64,000 nt of DNA, from positions 3,162,001 through 3,226,000 of the forward strand of contig JABTTW010000001.1 in assembly GCA_015075745.1 (NCBI GenBank), in the 5' to 3' direction. Positions 1-10,800 of the stretch are shown here, in pieces. Both the position numbers and the translations under genes were made by a program. The stretch comes from Planctomycetia bacterium (GTDB taxonomy: Bacteria; Planctomycetota; Phycisphaerae; UBA1845; UTPLA1). Under the pieces are notes generated by a model. It made no database searches. It was not told the DNA's origin and saw only the letters and a program-made list of their open reading frames with translations. How positions within the stretch are numbered: position 1 is the first letter of the stretch; the number at the start of each line of letters is the position of its first letter.

Positions 1-894
1 CAGGCCGCCGACATCTCCCGGTTCCTCGTCAACATCTTCGGCCTGCATGCCACGGACGAATTGAGTTTGCGATCGCCGTCCGCCATCGACCTGCTTGATG
101 CCGCGAACAAAGAAGCCCTGCGCCGGTTTGCCAAGGATCCGAAATCGCTGGCGACGGTCCTGAGTCATCTTGGCGCCGCGTATGGCGGGCTTGGCGCTCA
201 CGGCAAGGGCGTGGAGCTGTTGCGGCGCGCTCTGGCGATTCGACAGAAAGAACTGGGCGACAATGACTCCGAGACCATCTCGCTGATGAATGATCTCGCG
301 GCCCAGTTGTACAATCAGGGTGAACTGGCCGAGGGCGAGCCGATCTGCCGGCAACTGGTCGAGCTATCCTCGAAGTCCTTTGGCAATGAGGACGAGCGAA
401 CGCTCACCGCCGTAAACAATCTTGCCCAGATCGAGTACGGCCTCGGCAAGCTCGACGAGGCGGAGAAGAACTTCCGCCGGGCCATGAAGGGCCGCAAAAA
501 GGTCTTTGGAGAAGGCGACGCCCGAACGGCGACGACCACCTACCAACTCGCGGTCGTCCTCTTTGAGCGCGGCAAGCTGGCGAAGGCGGAACCGTTCTTC
601 CGCAAGGCGCTGAAGACCTTTGAAAAGACGCTCCCCTCCGGACACAGCCTGATCTCGACCGCGCGAAGCAGCCTCGGCGGGATCATGGTCTCTCTTGGCA
701 GATTCGACGAAGCGGAACCGTTTCTGCTGAAGAGCTACGAACAGCTCAAGGCCACGGTCGGTCCCGACCATCCAACCAGCCGGGCGACCATCAACCGGAT
801 CATCTCCATGTACACGCTGTGGAATAAACCCGGTGAGGCGGCGAAGTGGCGAGAGCGGGTCGGCCGGGTGACCGTCAGCGGCCCGGAGTCGTGA
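1..894 (+). CDS. TPR-repeat protein, probable C-terminal part of a Ser/Thr protein kinase (5' end outside window)
   Basis: The frame is open from base 1, so the start lies outside the window; the stop is TGA at 892-894. About 297 residues are visible. The first residues (AADISRFLVNIFG) resemble the linker that precedes the TPR array in many planctomycetal Ser/Thr kinases. After it come about six TPR units of 42 residues, with repeated patterns such as GELAEGEPICRQLVEL and GKLDEAEKNFRRAMKGRKK. TPR arrays bind protein partners. The kinase domain itself is not visible, so that part is inference from the linker. An in-frame TTG at 61 could be taken for a start but has no ribosome binding site. 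Confidence 0.8.
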   Translation, partial: QAADISRFLVNIFGLHATDELSLRSPSAIDLLDAANKEALRRFAKDPKSLATVLSHLGAAYGGLGAHGKGVELLRRALAIRQKELGDNDSETISLMNDLAAQLYNQGELAEGEPICRQLVELSSKSFGNEDERTLTAVNNLAQIEYGLGKLDEAEKNFRRAMKGRKKVFGEGDARTATTTYQLAVVLFERGKLAKAEPFFRKALKTFEKTLPSGHSLISTARSSLGGIMVSLGRFDEAEPFLLKSYEQLKATVGPDHPTSRATINRIISMYTLWNKPGEAAKWRERVGRVTVSGPES

Positions 895-964
895 GTCTCA
901 AAGAACCAGCGCCGGGCTCAAATGGAGACGGCGCGGGCCTGATTCCCATTTCCTTCTATCATGA

Positions 965-1000
965 AAAAGGGAACCTCTGAAATAACAGAGGTTCCCTTTT
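965..1000. terminator. bidirectional intrinsic terminator between convergent genes
   Basis: A perfect 15-bp inverted repeat (965-979 and 986-1000) with a 6-base loop AAATAA. It is flanked by A's on the left and T's on the right, so it can end transcription from both sides. It lies between the convergent TPR gene (ends 894) and the PEP-CTERM gene (ends 1038). Confidence 0.9.
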
Positions 1001-1037
1001 CTTGATTACCAGTTAAATCGAGCGATCTGATGCCGGA

Positions 1038-2393
1038 TTAAAGCATCCGTCGTCGGCGAATCAACATCGACGCGCCGAGGAGCGCCAACACCGCCGTTGC
1101 CGGCTCAGGTATCTCGATCATGAACGCGCCGTCAAGACCATTGGAAAGAGTACCCTCGAAAATAACCCACTGGCCATTGTCACTCATGGAAATGTTGGAT
1201 TCGACGCCGGAGATGGCGCTCAGTGTGAAACCGTCGATCAAGGTCACGCCCTCTTGAACGATCAATTGATCGTTCCAGAAGATTCCGGTGTCTCGGGTGG
1301 TGTCGGGGTCGTTCCAGTCGCCCCACCAGATAACGTTGCCGCTGTCGTCGATGTTGATCGATCCGCTGCCGAAGCTGGTGAAGTTGAAGACGCCGCCGAT
1401 CGAGGCGAGGCTCATGCCTTCGCGGGCGATGACATCGACGCCGTTGCGCACGATCAATGCATCGTCGGAAGTGCTGCCGTCCAGATCAGCAAGGGCGGCC
1501 CAGGCGCCGGAATTGTTCATGTCGATGGCGCCGGGTGCGGAGGTACCCCAGTTGCGGCCGCCGACTGGCGAAGGCTGACCTTCGCGCATCAGAATGTCGA
1601 AGCCGACCCCGTTGTATCGCGCGGTGATCGTGTCGTCCGTCGTCGCACCATCGATATCCGCGACGAACATGATGTGGCCGCTGTCGTTGAGCGCCATGTC
1701 GTGCGGGCCGGTCTGAAAATCGGTAATCGAGCGACCCGCGACCAGGGTCTGGTCACCTTCGCCGAGGATTCGCGTTTGTACGAAGGAGAACGGATTGACC
1801 GTGACAATGGCGCGATCGACGGAGCTGGTCACGTTGGGATCGTCGATGCTCGCCATGACCGCGACGAGATTGTTATTGTTGATCTTGGTCTCAAAGAAGC
1901 CAATGTACGGCGTATTCGGGCCAAAGCCGGCGGCCGTCGCGATGTCGCTCTCCTGGATGAGCAGATCGTTGTTGTAATACACGCCGGAATCGTTATTCGT
2001 GCCGCCGGTATTGGCCAGGAAGTGGTTGTAGCTCGTATTGCCGGAATTGTTGATGTTCGCCGAATCAAACGATGACAGCGTCGCTCCGGCCGGAGACACC
2101 ATCGCCTGCCCCTGCTGGAGGAACAAAGCACCGGGAGTAAATCCCGTTGCACGAAGAATGACTCCGTCAATGGCCGTGTTCGGGTTGTTCGTGTCCGACT
2201 CCACCAGCCACTCGCCGGAATTGTTGACCGAGTGATTCTCGGAGGCCCCGAATCCGCTGCTGATGTTTCCAACACCCGCGACCACATCACCCTCTAGTAC
2301 GATCGGGTGGATCTGAACAACCGGCGGCACGGCCCGTAGGGGTGTCAAGGCGAGAGTCGAAACAGCAATAAGTGTTACCAATGAGAAACGCAT
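1038..2393 (-). CDS. PEP-CTERM surface protein with six repeated NNSG-type blades
   Basis: A 451-residue secreted protein. The start ATG at 2393 is chosen because GGAGGAG lies just upstream and a signal peptide (MRFSLVTLIAVSTLALTPLRA) follows at once; the longer frame back to 2519 is not supported. The chain carries at least six copies of a short motif (NNSGEW, NNSGNT, NDSGHI, NNSGAW, DDSGNV, SDNGQW) spaced about 40-70 residues, which suggests a beta-propeller-like repeat. The C-terminus has the tripartite PEP-CTERM signal: PEP box (IPEPA), a hydrophobic stretch and an Arg-rich end (RRRR). Proteins of this class are processed by an exosortase. No enzyme motif is seen, so the function is unknown. 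Confidence 0.85.
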   Translation of the reverse strand: MRFSLVTLIAVSTLALTPLRAVPPVVQIHPIVLEGDVVAGVGNISSGFGASENHSVNNSGEWLVESDTNNPNTAIDGVILRATGFTPGALFLQQGQAMVSPAGATLSSFDSANINNSGNTSYNHFLANTGGTNNDSGVYYNNDLLIQESDIATAAGFGPNTPYIGFFETKINNNNLVAVMASIDDPNVTSSVDRAIVTVNPFSFVQTRILGEGDQTLVAGRSITDFQTGPHDMALNDSGHIMFVADIDGATTDDTITARYNGVGFDILMREGQPSPVGGRNWGTSAPGAIDMNNSGAWAALADLDGSTSDDALIVRNGVDVIAREGMSLASIGGVFNFTSFGSGSINIDDSGNVIWWGDWNDPDTTRDTGIFWNDQLIVQEGVTLIDGFTLSAISGVESNISMSDNGQWVIFEGTLSNGLDGAFMIEIPEPATAVLALLGASMLIRRRRML

Positions 2394-2520
2394 CTTTATC
2401 TCCTCCGAAACTTGCGGCGTCGCTGACCTGATCGCCATTCGGTGTCGCCTGGATTCCTCCACTGCGCACCGAAATTGGAATCCCTGTAATCGTGAGTTCC
2501 GGGAATCCCCGAACTTCAAG

Positions 2521-2534
2521 ATTGTTAACGATAT
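2521..2534 (-). promoter_or_regulatory. 14-bp motif shared with the 7617-7630 region
   Basis: On the minus strand this reads ATATCGTTAACAAT, 128 bases upstream of the PEP-CTERM start at 2393. The same motif with one change (ATAACGTTAACAAT) occurs upstream of the P-domain gene. It contains the palindrome GTTAAC. A promoter element or operator is an inference from position only. Confidence 0.35.
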
Positions 2535-2645
2535 CCTAACGATTCATCGCAGAGAATACAACCTTCGTGGCTGCAGTATCTTCCAACTATTTTGCTATTG
2601 CACGAGGTAGTCGCTGACTTCCTGTAACCTCTGCCACATAAGGGC

Positions 2646-5600
2646 TTATGGCACGACCGCATCGGTAAACGGCTGGACATCCAGCCCGTCGAGTTTGCCG
2701 TCGAGGTTCATATCCGTCTCACAACTGCCTGTCCCGGCCAGTATTTCCGCCACGAACGGGCCGACATCCGCGAAGTCCACGGCCCCATCGTGATTCACGT
2801 CACCGGGCCCGCAATGGACGCCATTGAGCGTCACCACCTGATCGCAGGTATTGCCCCCCAGGTCGGTGACGCGCACCGTGGCCCTTCCGCACCCCTGCGG
2901 ATTGACGAGGCTCACTTCATAGATGACGAGCCTGGCCCCGGGCGTAAACGGATCGACATTCAGGGCAACGTTGCAGGCGTCGTCCAGCAGCTCGATGGAG
3001 GCGATGCCGAAGCCGAGCGCCTCGTTGTCCGTCGCCTCGCCCTGGAATCGCTCGGCAAACGAAAGCGACTCAATCGTCAGCGACCAACTGTCGAATGAAC
3101 CGATGTTGAAATTGGCATCGTCAGCAGCCTGCAGCGAATAGGATCCCGCGGCCGGCCCGCCGTCCAGATTAAAGAGGATCGGTCCGCCCTGCGGCTGGAA
3201 CCGCCCCGTGAATGGCGCCGCGCCCGAGCTGTCCGGGATCACCATCGCCGCTTCGTCGTCCAGGGTCGTGTTGATGAAATCGTTGCCGGTCGAGCCGATG
3301 TCGCCGAACAGCGGCAGAAACGCCGGTGACGTCAGTGCCAGTTCGATGTCATCGTCGAACGGATGGGTGATATTGATGGTCACGTCGACGTCGCTGATCA
3401 CCGCCAGGTCAGGCACGATAATCGTCGAAACCACGCCGCCGGGGTTGTTGTCCGGAATCCCCTGCGGCAGGTCGGTGCTGCGATAGCGCTTCGTCTTGCT
3501 CACGAATCCCGTGCAGGCCGGTTCCACCTGGTCGAGATGGACCAGAATGTGTCGCCGATAGCCCACGGCATCCGTCACGCGAACATATCCCCGGCCGTTC
3601 TGGGCGGGGTTGACAAGATCAACGGCGAAGTCCACCGAGCCCGCTCCTCCCGGCGGATTGGGATTGACGCTCACCAGAGTCAGGTTCGTGGAGTAGGGGA
3701 GCAATTCGACCGAGACAATGCCCGAATCGCCCGGCTGGCTGTCGGTGGCCGAGCCTTCAAACTGCTGCGTCATGGGATTGACCGCCCCCGTAACAATCGG
3801 AAGGGTCTGATCCGACAACGCGGCGGACAGGGTAATCGGGACGACCGTCATATTTCCGACGCAGTCGGTGATCACCACCGTTCCATTGCCGGGCTGGGTC
3901 TGATTGACCAGTGAAACGGCGTAGTCAACTTCGCTGTCACCCGGCGTGAAAGTCGCGGCCAGGTTCAGGTTGGTTGAGCCGATGCCCAGCGTCACCGAGC
4001 AAATCCCCGACTGCGGGTATTCATCCTTCGCCTTGCCCACGTAGCGCTCCGCAGCGCCTGGCGACTTGATAGTTGCCTTCCATCGCCGGAAGACCGACTT
4101 GCGACTGCCGGCCCCCTGAAGTCGCCAGTCCGAGACGTACATGTCCCACTGTCCGGCGGAGTCCAGTCCTTCCAGGGCGAACATCATGTTGTCCCGGTAA
4201 TCGCTGGTGATGCCTTCGCCGACAAACTCCCCGCGTCCGTCGGGCTGATGCAGGCCCAGGAACTCGATCGTTCCGAGCGCCGGCTCCTCATGAGCATCGT
4301 CGGCGGCCGGCGCGTCGTCATCGAGCGTGATCTCGATATTGTCCTTCACCAGTCCGATGCCGCCGCGCTCGTCCATGCTGACGCGATTGAGCAGGGAGGC
4401 GAATTGACCGCCGTGGGTGAGAGTCGAGGCAATCTGCCCGATCTCCAGCGAATCGACGGTGAGGTCAACCTCCACCTCGCCGACTTTCACGGAGTCCGGC
4501 AGCGTAACGGACGAGACGACACCCGCCGGGACGGCGGACGGCACGTTTTGCTGCACCTCGCGGGCCAGTTCGATATTGCGACTCACATTGCCCGTATTGG
4601 ACGGCCCGGTCTCGTCCGAAAGCCCGCTCAGCGAAATGGGTTGCTCGCAGGTATTGTCAGACGTATCCGTGATGATGACCGTGCCCGATCCATTCATTGC
4701 CGGATTCACCAGTCGAACGGCGTACTCGATGGTCAGGTCCCCCGGTACAAACGTCGGATCGACCTCCAGTACCACGTTGGTAGCGCCGGTCAGAACAATC
4801 GAAGTGATGCCGCCGTCGACGCCCATGGTGTCGGAGGCGCTGCCCTCGAAATACTCCGGCGAGGGGATATCACCCTTCACATCCAGCGACCACCTCACGA
4901 GCCGGGCCCCGCCGCTCGCCGTGCTGCTGCTTCCGGAGTCGTCGCGAACGTTCAGCGTCCAATTGCCCATGGCGTTTTGCCCGTTGAACACCGCCATGCC
5001 GCCGGCGCCCTCCGGCAACCATGTGCCGGTATAAGGTGCGTCGCTGCTCAACAGCGACATGAGCGATGTGGCGTTGTCATCAAAAGTGGCGTTGGTGATG
5101 TCGAAGCCGGAACTCGTACCGCCGCGATCCGTCACGACTTCAAGGACCGTGCCCTCGGGGCTGCGTAGAAAGATGTCGATGTCCAGCGGGTAAATCGTCT
5201 CGATCGTCACCGTCACGTTCAGATCGTCGATGGTGATCGAATCCGGGATATTGATGATCCCGTCGATCCCCGGGCCGGTCGGCTGGTTATCGGGGATGTG
5301 CTTCGGGCCGTGCGTGCTGCGATACGTGCGTCGCGGGTCAGGCGAGGCCAGGCCCGAACAGATCGGGGAGGAAGCGTCAATCTGCACGAACTGGCACGTC
5401 GTGTTCCCGGCGCAATCGGTGACGATGATCTTACCCAATCCGCTGAGCGACGGATTCACCAGCTCGATGGTAAATGACACGGTCGGATCGCCGTTGGAGA
5501 AGCTCGCGTCAATCGACAGGTTCGTCGAATCAGCCGACAGGCTCAGGTTACAGATTCCGCTGTCGCCCGGGGCATCGTCGGACGCGACGACCGCGAGTGT

Positions 5601-7529
5601 GTCATTGCCAAAATCCGGCGTGATGCTGTCGATGACCGGATCGGTGCCCTCCGACAGGCTCGGTGGGGCGTCGTCCCTGAAGATCGCCAGTTCATAGGTC
5701 TTGCCCGGTCCGAAGTCGTTCGCCCCGCCGCCCGAAACGGCGATAGTGTAGGTGCCGGTCTTGGGCGCTTCGAAGGCGCAGACTTCGGCGGGATAGTCGG
5801 GAAGCTGACCCGCGCCGACCGTGTTCGGGTCGTCCACGTCGCTGATGAGCACGTCGCCGTCTGGATCGCGGACCGCCAGTGCGCCGTCGAGCGCCTGCGC
5901 GTCGTCGTTTTCGTCGCCGGCGCTGTCGCGCTCAGGATCGCCGTCCAGTGCGATGAACACACGCTGCCCTTGGACGGCCGAAAAGGTGAAGTGATCCACG
6001 TCGCCCGATGCGCTGATCGCGCCCGAGTAATACTCCTTGGCGCTCCCGTCCGCCGCCGGCGGCGTATCATTCGGCTCGCACTCCGGCGAAGGCAGCCTCC
6101 CGGCGGGCTCGATGCCGAAGTGCAGCGCATACCTTGCGATGGTGTTCGTCGATCCATCGTTACTCGTCTGGATGAAATAGGTTCCCGTCGTCGTCAGCGG
6201 GACGCCCGCCACCGCCGCGGAAAAAGCCGAACTTCGCTGGAAGAGCGTCGGAATCGGCGAGACCGCGCCTTCACCGTCGTCGTCGTCCAGCTCAATCATC
6301 GTGGCGCCGTTTGGCGCAAAGACGCGCAGCTCTGTGTCGATGCCGGACAGAAGCACGTTGCCGTTGTCGCAGAATGCATACAGCTTGCTGCCGCCCGTCG
6401 CCGTGAGCGAGTAATAGTCGATGTCGGCCGCGCCGGCGATCTGCCCGCCGTCTTGTGCGCCGACCGTTAACGGTGTCGCAAGTCCGGCGGTGTCATTCGG
6501 CTCAATCTCGCTCACGCCGTAACCGGTTGCACGATCAATGATCAGGGCATACCGGGCATTCGGCGTCGACGCCGTCGCAGCGTCCACCACGATGTAATAG
6601 GTCTTGTCGAAGTCCAGCGAAACGACGATCGCCTCGGCCTGGTTGGAGGTCGCCGAGCCGTGACTCGCGGCCCCGAAGCAGCCCAGCGGGTAAAACGGCG
6701 GACATGAGTCGACAATGTAGGCATATCCATTCCAGGCGGTGCCCGCCGGAATCAGATTCACCATGTACTCACCCGCGTCCGACGGATTCGGCCCGGTGGT
6801 AAAGGCGTAAACGTGATCGACACCGGCCGTCGCGAGGCCGATGGAACTGCCCACGTCGCAGCGGCCGGTCCCTTCAACGAACGAAACGTCATCAGTGGCG
6901 CCGGTCAGCGTCCCGACCTGCACATGAGGAAATGTCACCCCGGCGATGATGCCCGTGCTCACGCAGTTCTCCCTTGAACCGCTCGGCGCCGCCGCCACCA
7001 TCAGCATGAACTCGTATTGATTGAGCCGCGCGTCAGCAAAAACGCTGTCGACGATGATCTCGTATTCCGTGCCGCTCGTCAGCGTGGCGATCACGGTTTC
7101 AGGTTGATAGCGCGGATTCGCGTCGGCCCCGCCGATGAACGTGCCGCTCAGCTTCTCACGGATGTAAACACAGAGGTCCGGGACCGGTACGGTGCCGCCC
7201 GTGCTTCCATACACAGGCACCTGGTCCCACGGAACCATCATCACCCAGTAAGAGCCCGTCACGCTGGGCGTGAAGCTGTAGAAGACATCCGGCCCCGGTA
7301 CCGAGGCGAGCCCGCCGATGGTCGTGGCGTTGATGTCGTTGGTCCCAAGGACGTTGGAGCCGAACGCAATGACCGGCGCCGCCCCCAGGACTTCCGCCGT
7401 GGCCGACGTGTCGTTGGCCGGCGGCGGATAAGCGGCGTCGGCTCCGGATACCACCACCAAGAGGCAAAGGATCTTTGCGACGCCAATCCGAAGCAGACGG
7501 TGCGCCGGGGTTCGGTCAGACTTCGACAT
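2646..7529 (-). CDS. giant secreted protein with P-domains and a dockerin-like C-terminus
   Basis: A 1627-residue protein. ATG at 7529 is preferred over the in-frame ATG at 7553 because AAGGAG lies 7 bases upstream; a signal peptide ending near ADA follows. The N-terminal ~630 residues hold several beta-sandwich segments of the pre-peptidase type (YSFTPSVTGSYWV, DHVYAFTTG, IDYYSLTATGGS, VDHFTFSAVQGQ). Three proprotein-convertase P-domains follow (about residues 745-890, 985-1160 and 1345-1490), recognised by IPDN, DIDIFLRSPEGT, GTW and GNWTLNVRDD. Each is followed by a repeat with the pattern SGI.SVxL, VNP and GTVVITD. Residues ~1573-1627 are a dockerin-like pair of EF-hand loops (GDVNHDGAVDFADV and DMNLDGKLDGLDV). 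No protease catalytic residues are visible. It is divergent from the S8 protease gene at 7801. Confidence 0.85.
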   Translation of the reverse strand: MSKSDRTPAHRLLRIGVAKILCLLVVVSGADAAYPPPANDTSATAEVLGAAPVIAFGSNVLGTNDINATTIGGLASVPGPDVFYSFTPSVTGSYWVMMVPWDQVPVYGSTGGTVPVPDLCVYIREKLSGTFIGGADANPRYQPETVIATLTSGTEYEIIVDSVFADARLNQYEFMLMVAAAPSGSRENCVSTGIIAGVTFPHVQVGTLTGATDDVSFVEGTGRCDVGSSIGLATAGVDHVYAFTTGPNPSDAGEYMVNLIPAGTAWNGYAYIVDSCPPFYPLGCFGAASHGSATSNQAEAIVVSLDFDKTYYIVVDAATASTPNARYALIIDRATGYGVSEIEPNDTAGLATPLTVGAQDGGQIAGAADIDYYSLTATGGSKLYAFCDNGNVLLSGIDTELRVFAPNGATMIELDDDDGEGAVSPIPTLFQRSSAFSAAVAGVPLTTTGTYFIQTSNDGSTNTIARYALHFGIEPAGRLPSPECEPNDTPPAADGSAKEYYSGAISASGDVDHFTFSAVQGQRVFIALDGDPERDSAGDENDDAQALDGALAVRDPDGDVLISDVDDPNTVGAGQLPDYPAEVCAFEAPKTGTYTIAVSGGGANDFGPGKTYELAIFRDDAPPSLSEGTDPVIDSITPDFGNDTLAVVASDDAPGDSGICNLSLSADSTNLSIDASFSNGDPTVSFTIELVNPSLSGLGKIIVTDCAGNTTCQFVQIDASSPICSGLASPDPRRTYRSTHGPKHIPDNQPTGPGIDGIINIPDSITIDDLNVTVTIETIYPLDIDIFLRSPEGTVLEVVTDRGGTSSGFDITNATFDDNATSLMSLLSSDAPYTGTWLPEGAGGMAVFNGQNAMGNWTLNVRDDSGSSSTASGGARLVRWSLDVKGDIPSPEYFEGSASDTMGVDGGITSIVLTGATNVVLEVDPTFVPGDLTIEYAVRLVNPAMNGSGTVIITDTSDNTCEQPISLSGLSDETGPSNTGNVSRNIELAREVQQNVPSAVPAGVVSSVTLPDSVKVGEVEVDLTVDSLEIGQIASTLTHGGQFASLLNRVSMDERGGIGLVKDNIEITLDDDAPAADDAHEEPALGTIEFLGLHQPDGRGEFVGEGITSDYRDNMMFALEGLDSAGQWDMYVSDWRLQGAGSRKSVFRRWKATIKSPGAAERYVGKAKDEYPQSGICSVTLGIGSTNLNLAATFTPGDSEVDYAVSLVNQTQPGNGTVVITDCVGNMTVVPITLSAALSDQTLPIVTGAVNPMTQQFEGSATDSQPGDSGIVSVELLPYSTNLTLVSVNPNPPGGAGSVDFAVDLVNPAQNGRGYVRVTDAVGYRRHILVHLDQVEPACTGFVSKTKRYRSTDLPQGIPDNNPGGVVSTIIVPDLAVISDVDVTINITHPFDDDIELALTSPAFLPLFGDIGSTGNDFINTTLDDEAAMVIPDSSGAAPFTGRFQPQGGPILFNLDGGPAAGSYSLQAADDANFNIGSFDSWSLTIESLSFAERFQGEATDNEALGFGIASIELLDDACNVALNVDPFTPGARLVIYEVSLVNPQGCGRATVRVTDLGGNTCDQVVTLNGVHCGPGDVNHDGAVDFADVGPFVAEILAGTGSCETDMNLDGKLDGLDVQPFTDAVVP

Positions 7530-7616
7530 GGAAATGCTCCTTGGCGACTCCACAGAGTCGACTTCTCCCCCTGAATGAAATTTTGGCTGCGGGATGGAAT
7601 TCTTCTTCCCCCCGCC

Positions 7617-7630
7617 ATTGTTAACGTTAT
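7617..7630 (-). promoter_or_regulatory. 14-bp motif shared with the 2521-2534 region
   Basis: The minus-strand sequence ATAACGTTAACAAT lies 88 bases upstream of the P-domain gene start (7529). It differs at one position from the copy upstream of the next minus-strand gene. This suggests common control of the two surface-protein genes, but no -35/-10 pair could be assigned with certainty. Confidence 0.35.
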
Positions 7631-7644
7631 AGTAAAGATACTCG

Positions 7645-7670
7645 TTTCGGCTTAAAGACTCAAGCCGAAA
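7645..7670. other. perfect 9-bp inverted repeat in the divergent promoter region
   Basis: TTTCGGCTT (7645-7653) and AAGCCGAAA (7662-7670) form a perfect stem with an 8-base loop. It lies between the divergent start codons at 7529 and 7801. Further downstream, ACGGACC and GGTCCGT form another possible hairpin in the leader of the protease gene. An operator or a leader structure is possible; no riboswitch core was recognised. Confidence 0.4.
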
Positions 7671-7800
7671 GTGATAGGCAATAAAAGGTCGGATGGTTCT
7701 CCGTCCCGGGGGCTACCGGACGGACCTCTTTGAGCGGTCCGTCTTCGTTCATGTGCACTCTCAAAAACTAACTGACTGCGCGGCAAGCGGAGGTCGTCTC

Positions 7801-10800
7801 GTGAAGCACCATTTCAAGATTGTCTCGGCGCTCGTTCTGGCCACGTTCTCGGCGGGGTCCCTGGTATGGGCTGTCGATCAGCCAGCCGCGACGCCCACCG
7901 CCGCCGCTCCGGCCCTGTTCATGTATCAGGGAGACGAGAAACTCTCCCTCGTCGAGTCGCTGGACACCTTCGTCGTCAAGCCGAAGCCTTCAACGAGGCG
8001 AGCCTCAGGCGATCGGCCCGCCGCCTTTCCGGCCCTGGCCCGGCCCGCCGACCTGCCGGAATCCGTTTCGCGCCTGGAGGACCGCCTGCTGCAGCGCGAT
8101 CTGCATCTGGTCCGCGGTGTCACACGCGCGGCAGTGGAGCAATTGCCCGACACCGAGTACGCCCTGCCCGTGCTGTATCGCGTCGGCAGCGACGTTCCGA
8201 TTTACCCCACACTTCGAATCGTCACGACGATCGTCTCCGCCGATGCCGAGAAGGCCCTGAGCGATTTCGCCGACGCCGCCGGTTGCACCGTGGCCAAAGC
8301 CCCGCGCGGAGAGAACAGGTTTTATCTTCGCATCAATGTCCCGAACGTGGAGACGCTCTTCCGAGTCGCCAATTCGCTCCATGAGCGAAAGGACCTCGCC
8401 CAGTACGCCCACCCGGATTTCTTCCTGCCCATGGTTGCCTACGCGCCCCCGGTCATCAACGACCCGCTCTATCACTCGATGCAGTGGCACCTCGACGGCG
8501 ACACCAGCAAAGGCGCGCAGCCCAACTCCGATATCAACGTCGAAGCCGCATGGGATGATTCCAACGGGCCCAACGCCCAGGGACAGTCAATCGTCCGCGT
8601 CTCCATTCTTGATGAGTGCGTCGAAAAGCTGCACCCCGACCTGTTCCCCAATTGGGCCGCCGGCATCGACCTTGACAACATTCCGCCCGATGACGATCCC
8701 AGTCCCGACGGCGGTCAGCGCCACGGCACCTCGTGCGCCGGCGTCGCAGTCGCAAAGGGCAACAACATCGGCGTACGCGGCGCATGCCCGAATTGCGGGC
8801 TCATCGGCGTCAAGTTCTTCGGCGCGACCGTCGCCGAAATCGCCGAGGGGTTTTATTTCTCCGTGGACCCGGACGACAACGGAGACCACAGCGACGGCGC
8901 GGCCATCCTGAGCAACAGTTGGGGGTTCGGCGACGGCGTCTTTGCCCCCGCCGATACCGTCGCGGCGATCGGCTTTGCCGCCAACAGCGGCCGCAACGGC
9001 CTCGGCTGCATCGTCCTCTTCGCCTCTGCAAACAGCGACCACACCGTCAACGGCGTTTCCGCGCTGGCCCAGCTTTCCACGACCATGGCCGTCGGCGGCA
9101 CCAACAGCAACGCCACCCACACCGAGTTCAGCGACATCGGCCCCGAAGTCGGCATCACCACGCCCACCAACGATCGCGGAGATGACGGCGTTCGCTTCGG
9201 CTGGATCGATATCACCACCGTCGATAACACCGGCAGCAGCGGCTACAACGGCATCCCCTCCGAGCCCGATTACACCAACGCCTTCGGCGGAACCAGTTCC
9301 GCCACGCCCCTCGCCGCCGGCATCCTCGGCCTCATCATCTCCCAGGACCCGACGATGACCGCCGCACAGGCCCGGGCGATTCTTCAGCACAACGCCGTAC
9401 GCATCGACGAGCCCTACGGTCGATTCGATCCGGTGACAGGGCATAGTCACCGCCTCGGCTTCGGCCGATCCGACGCGGGTCTCGCCGTCACCGCCGCCCA
9501 CGCCGGTATCCGCTGGCCCGACCGCATCAAGACCCTGTCGGCCTCCGGCAGCGGCAACGACGTCCTCGTGACCTGGAATCCGCCCCCCAACGATTACGCC
9601 GCGGCCCTGGTCGTGCGCTCCGCCAAGCCGTTCAAGTGGATGCCCACCGATGGCGTCACATACTCCCTCGGCCAGGAAGTCACACCCGGCGTCACGGTCA
9701 AATACATTGGCGCCCCCGGCGTATATACCGACGTCGGCGCCACCAACGGCGCCTTTTTTTACGGCGCCTACCCCGTCAGCAGCCTGAATAGATACGGCTT
9801 CGGGGCACGAGCCCACATCATCCGAAACGGCGTGATCCTGCTGAACGACAACAGCGAAGGCGCCGACCCCGGCTGGACCCACGGCGGCATCAACGACGAA
9901 TGGCAGCGCGGCACCCCGACCGCGGTCAACGTCTCTTTCAGTCAGGCCGTCGGCGGCAGCGGCCCCATGGCCGGCACCCGAGGCGTTCGCGCCATCGGCG
10001 GAAACAAGTGCTGGGGCACCGATCTGACCTACACTTACGATCCCGGAACCGATGCCTGGCTCCAGACGCCGCCGATCAATCTGACCGGCGTCACCTCACC
10101 GGTCATCCTCGAATACTACGACTGGTGCCTGCTCGAGACCTTCTACGACACCTGCACCCTGGAAATCGTCGACTTCAACGACAACATCATCGGCTACCTC
10201 GACCCCGACACCGGCGGTGACTACGACTGGACCCAGCGCTCCTACGACCTGTCCCCCTTTGCCGGCCAGGTTATCAAGGTCCGCTGGCATATCGTCAGCG
10301 ACGGCATCTATCAGCGCGACGGCTGGTTTATCGACGAGGTGAAGATCACAGTCGCCGAGCAGGTCAACCTGCCGCCGGTCGCCAAGAATAAGTCGGCCTC
10401 ATCGCCAGCGAACATGACCACCGCGATCGGGCTCGTCGCCCTCGATCCGAATCCCGGAAACACGATGAGCTTTGTCATCACCTCGTTGCCGGCGCACGGC
10501 CAGCTCGTCGATCCGTTCGCCGCGGCGATCAACTCCGTCCCCTACACCCTGGCGAGCAATCAGAACTTCGTGCATTACACCCCGGCGATGGACTACCAGG
10601 GGCCGGATTCGTTCACCTGGGAGGCTAACGACGGCTCGCTCGCCTCGAACACCGCCAACGTGAAGCTCACCATCGGCACCCCGGTGATGATTCAGAATCA
10701 TCCGCTCGATACCGATCCCGGTTGGGCGCGGGAAGGCGGCTGGCAGTTCGGCCAACCCGGCGGGCAGGGGGGCGACCCCACCATCGGCTTCACCGGCCTC

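Noticed and set aside
7671..7800. Possible cyclic-di-GMP riboswitch in the leader of the S8 protease gene
   Set aside because: The leader is GC-rich and folds (ACGGACC/GGTCCGT), but the conserved core with ACGCAAAGCC is missing.
8587..9882. A minus-strand open frame of 431 codons rich in Gly and Val
   Set aside because: It is the shadow of the S8 catalytic domain on the other strand; no start signal or motif.
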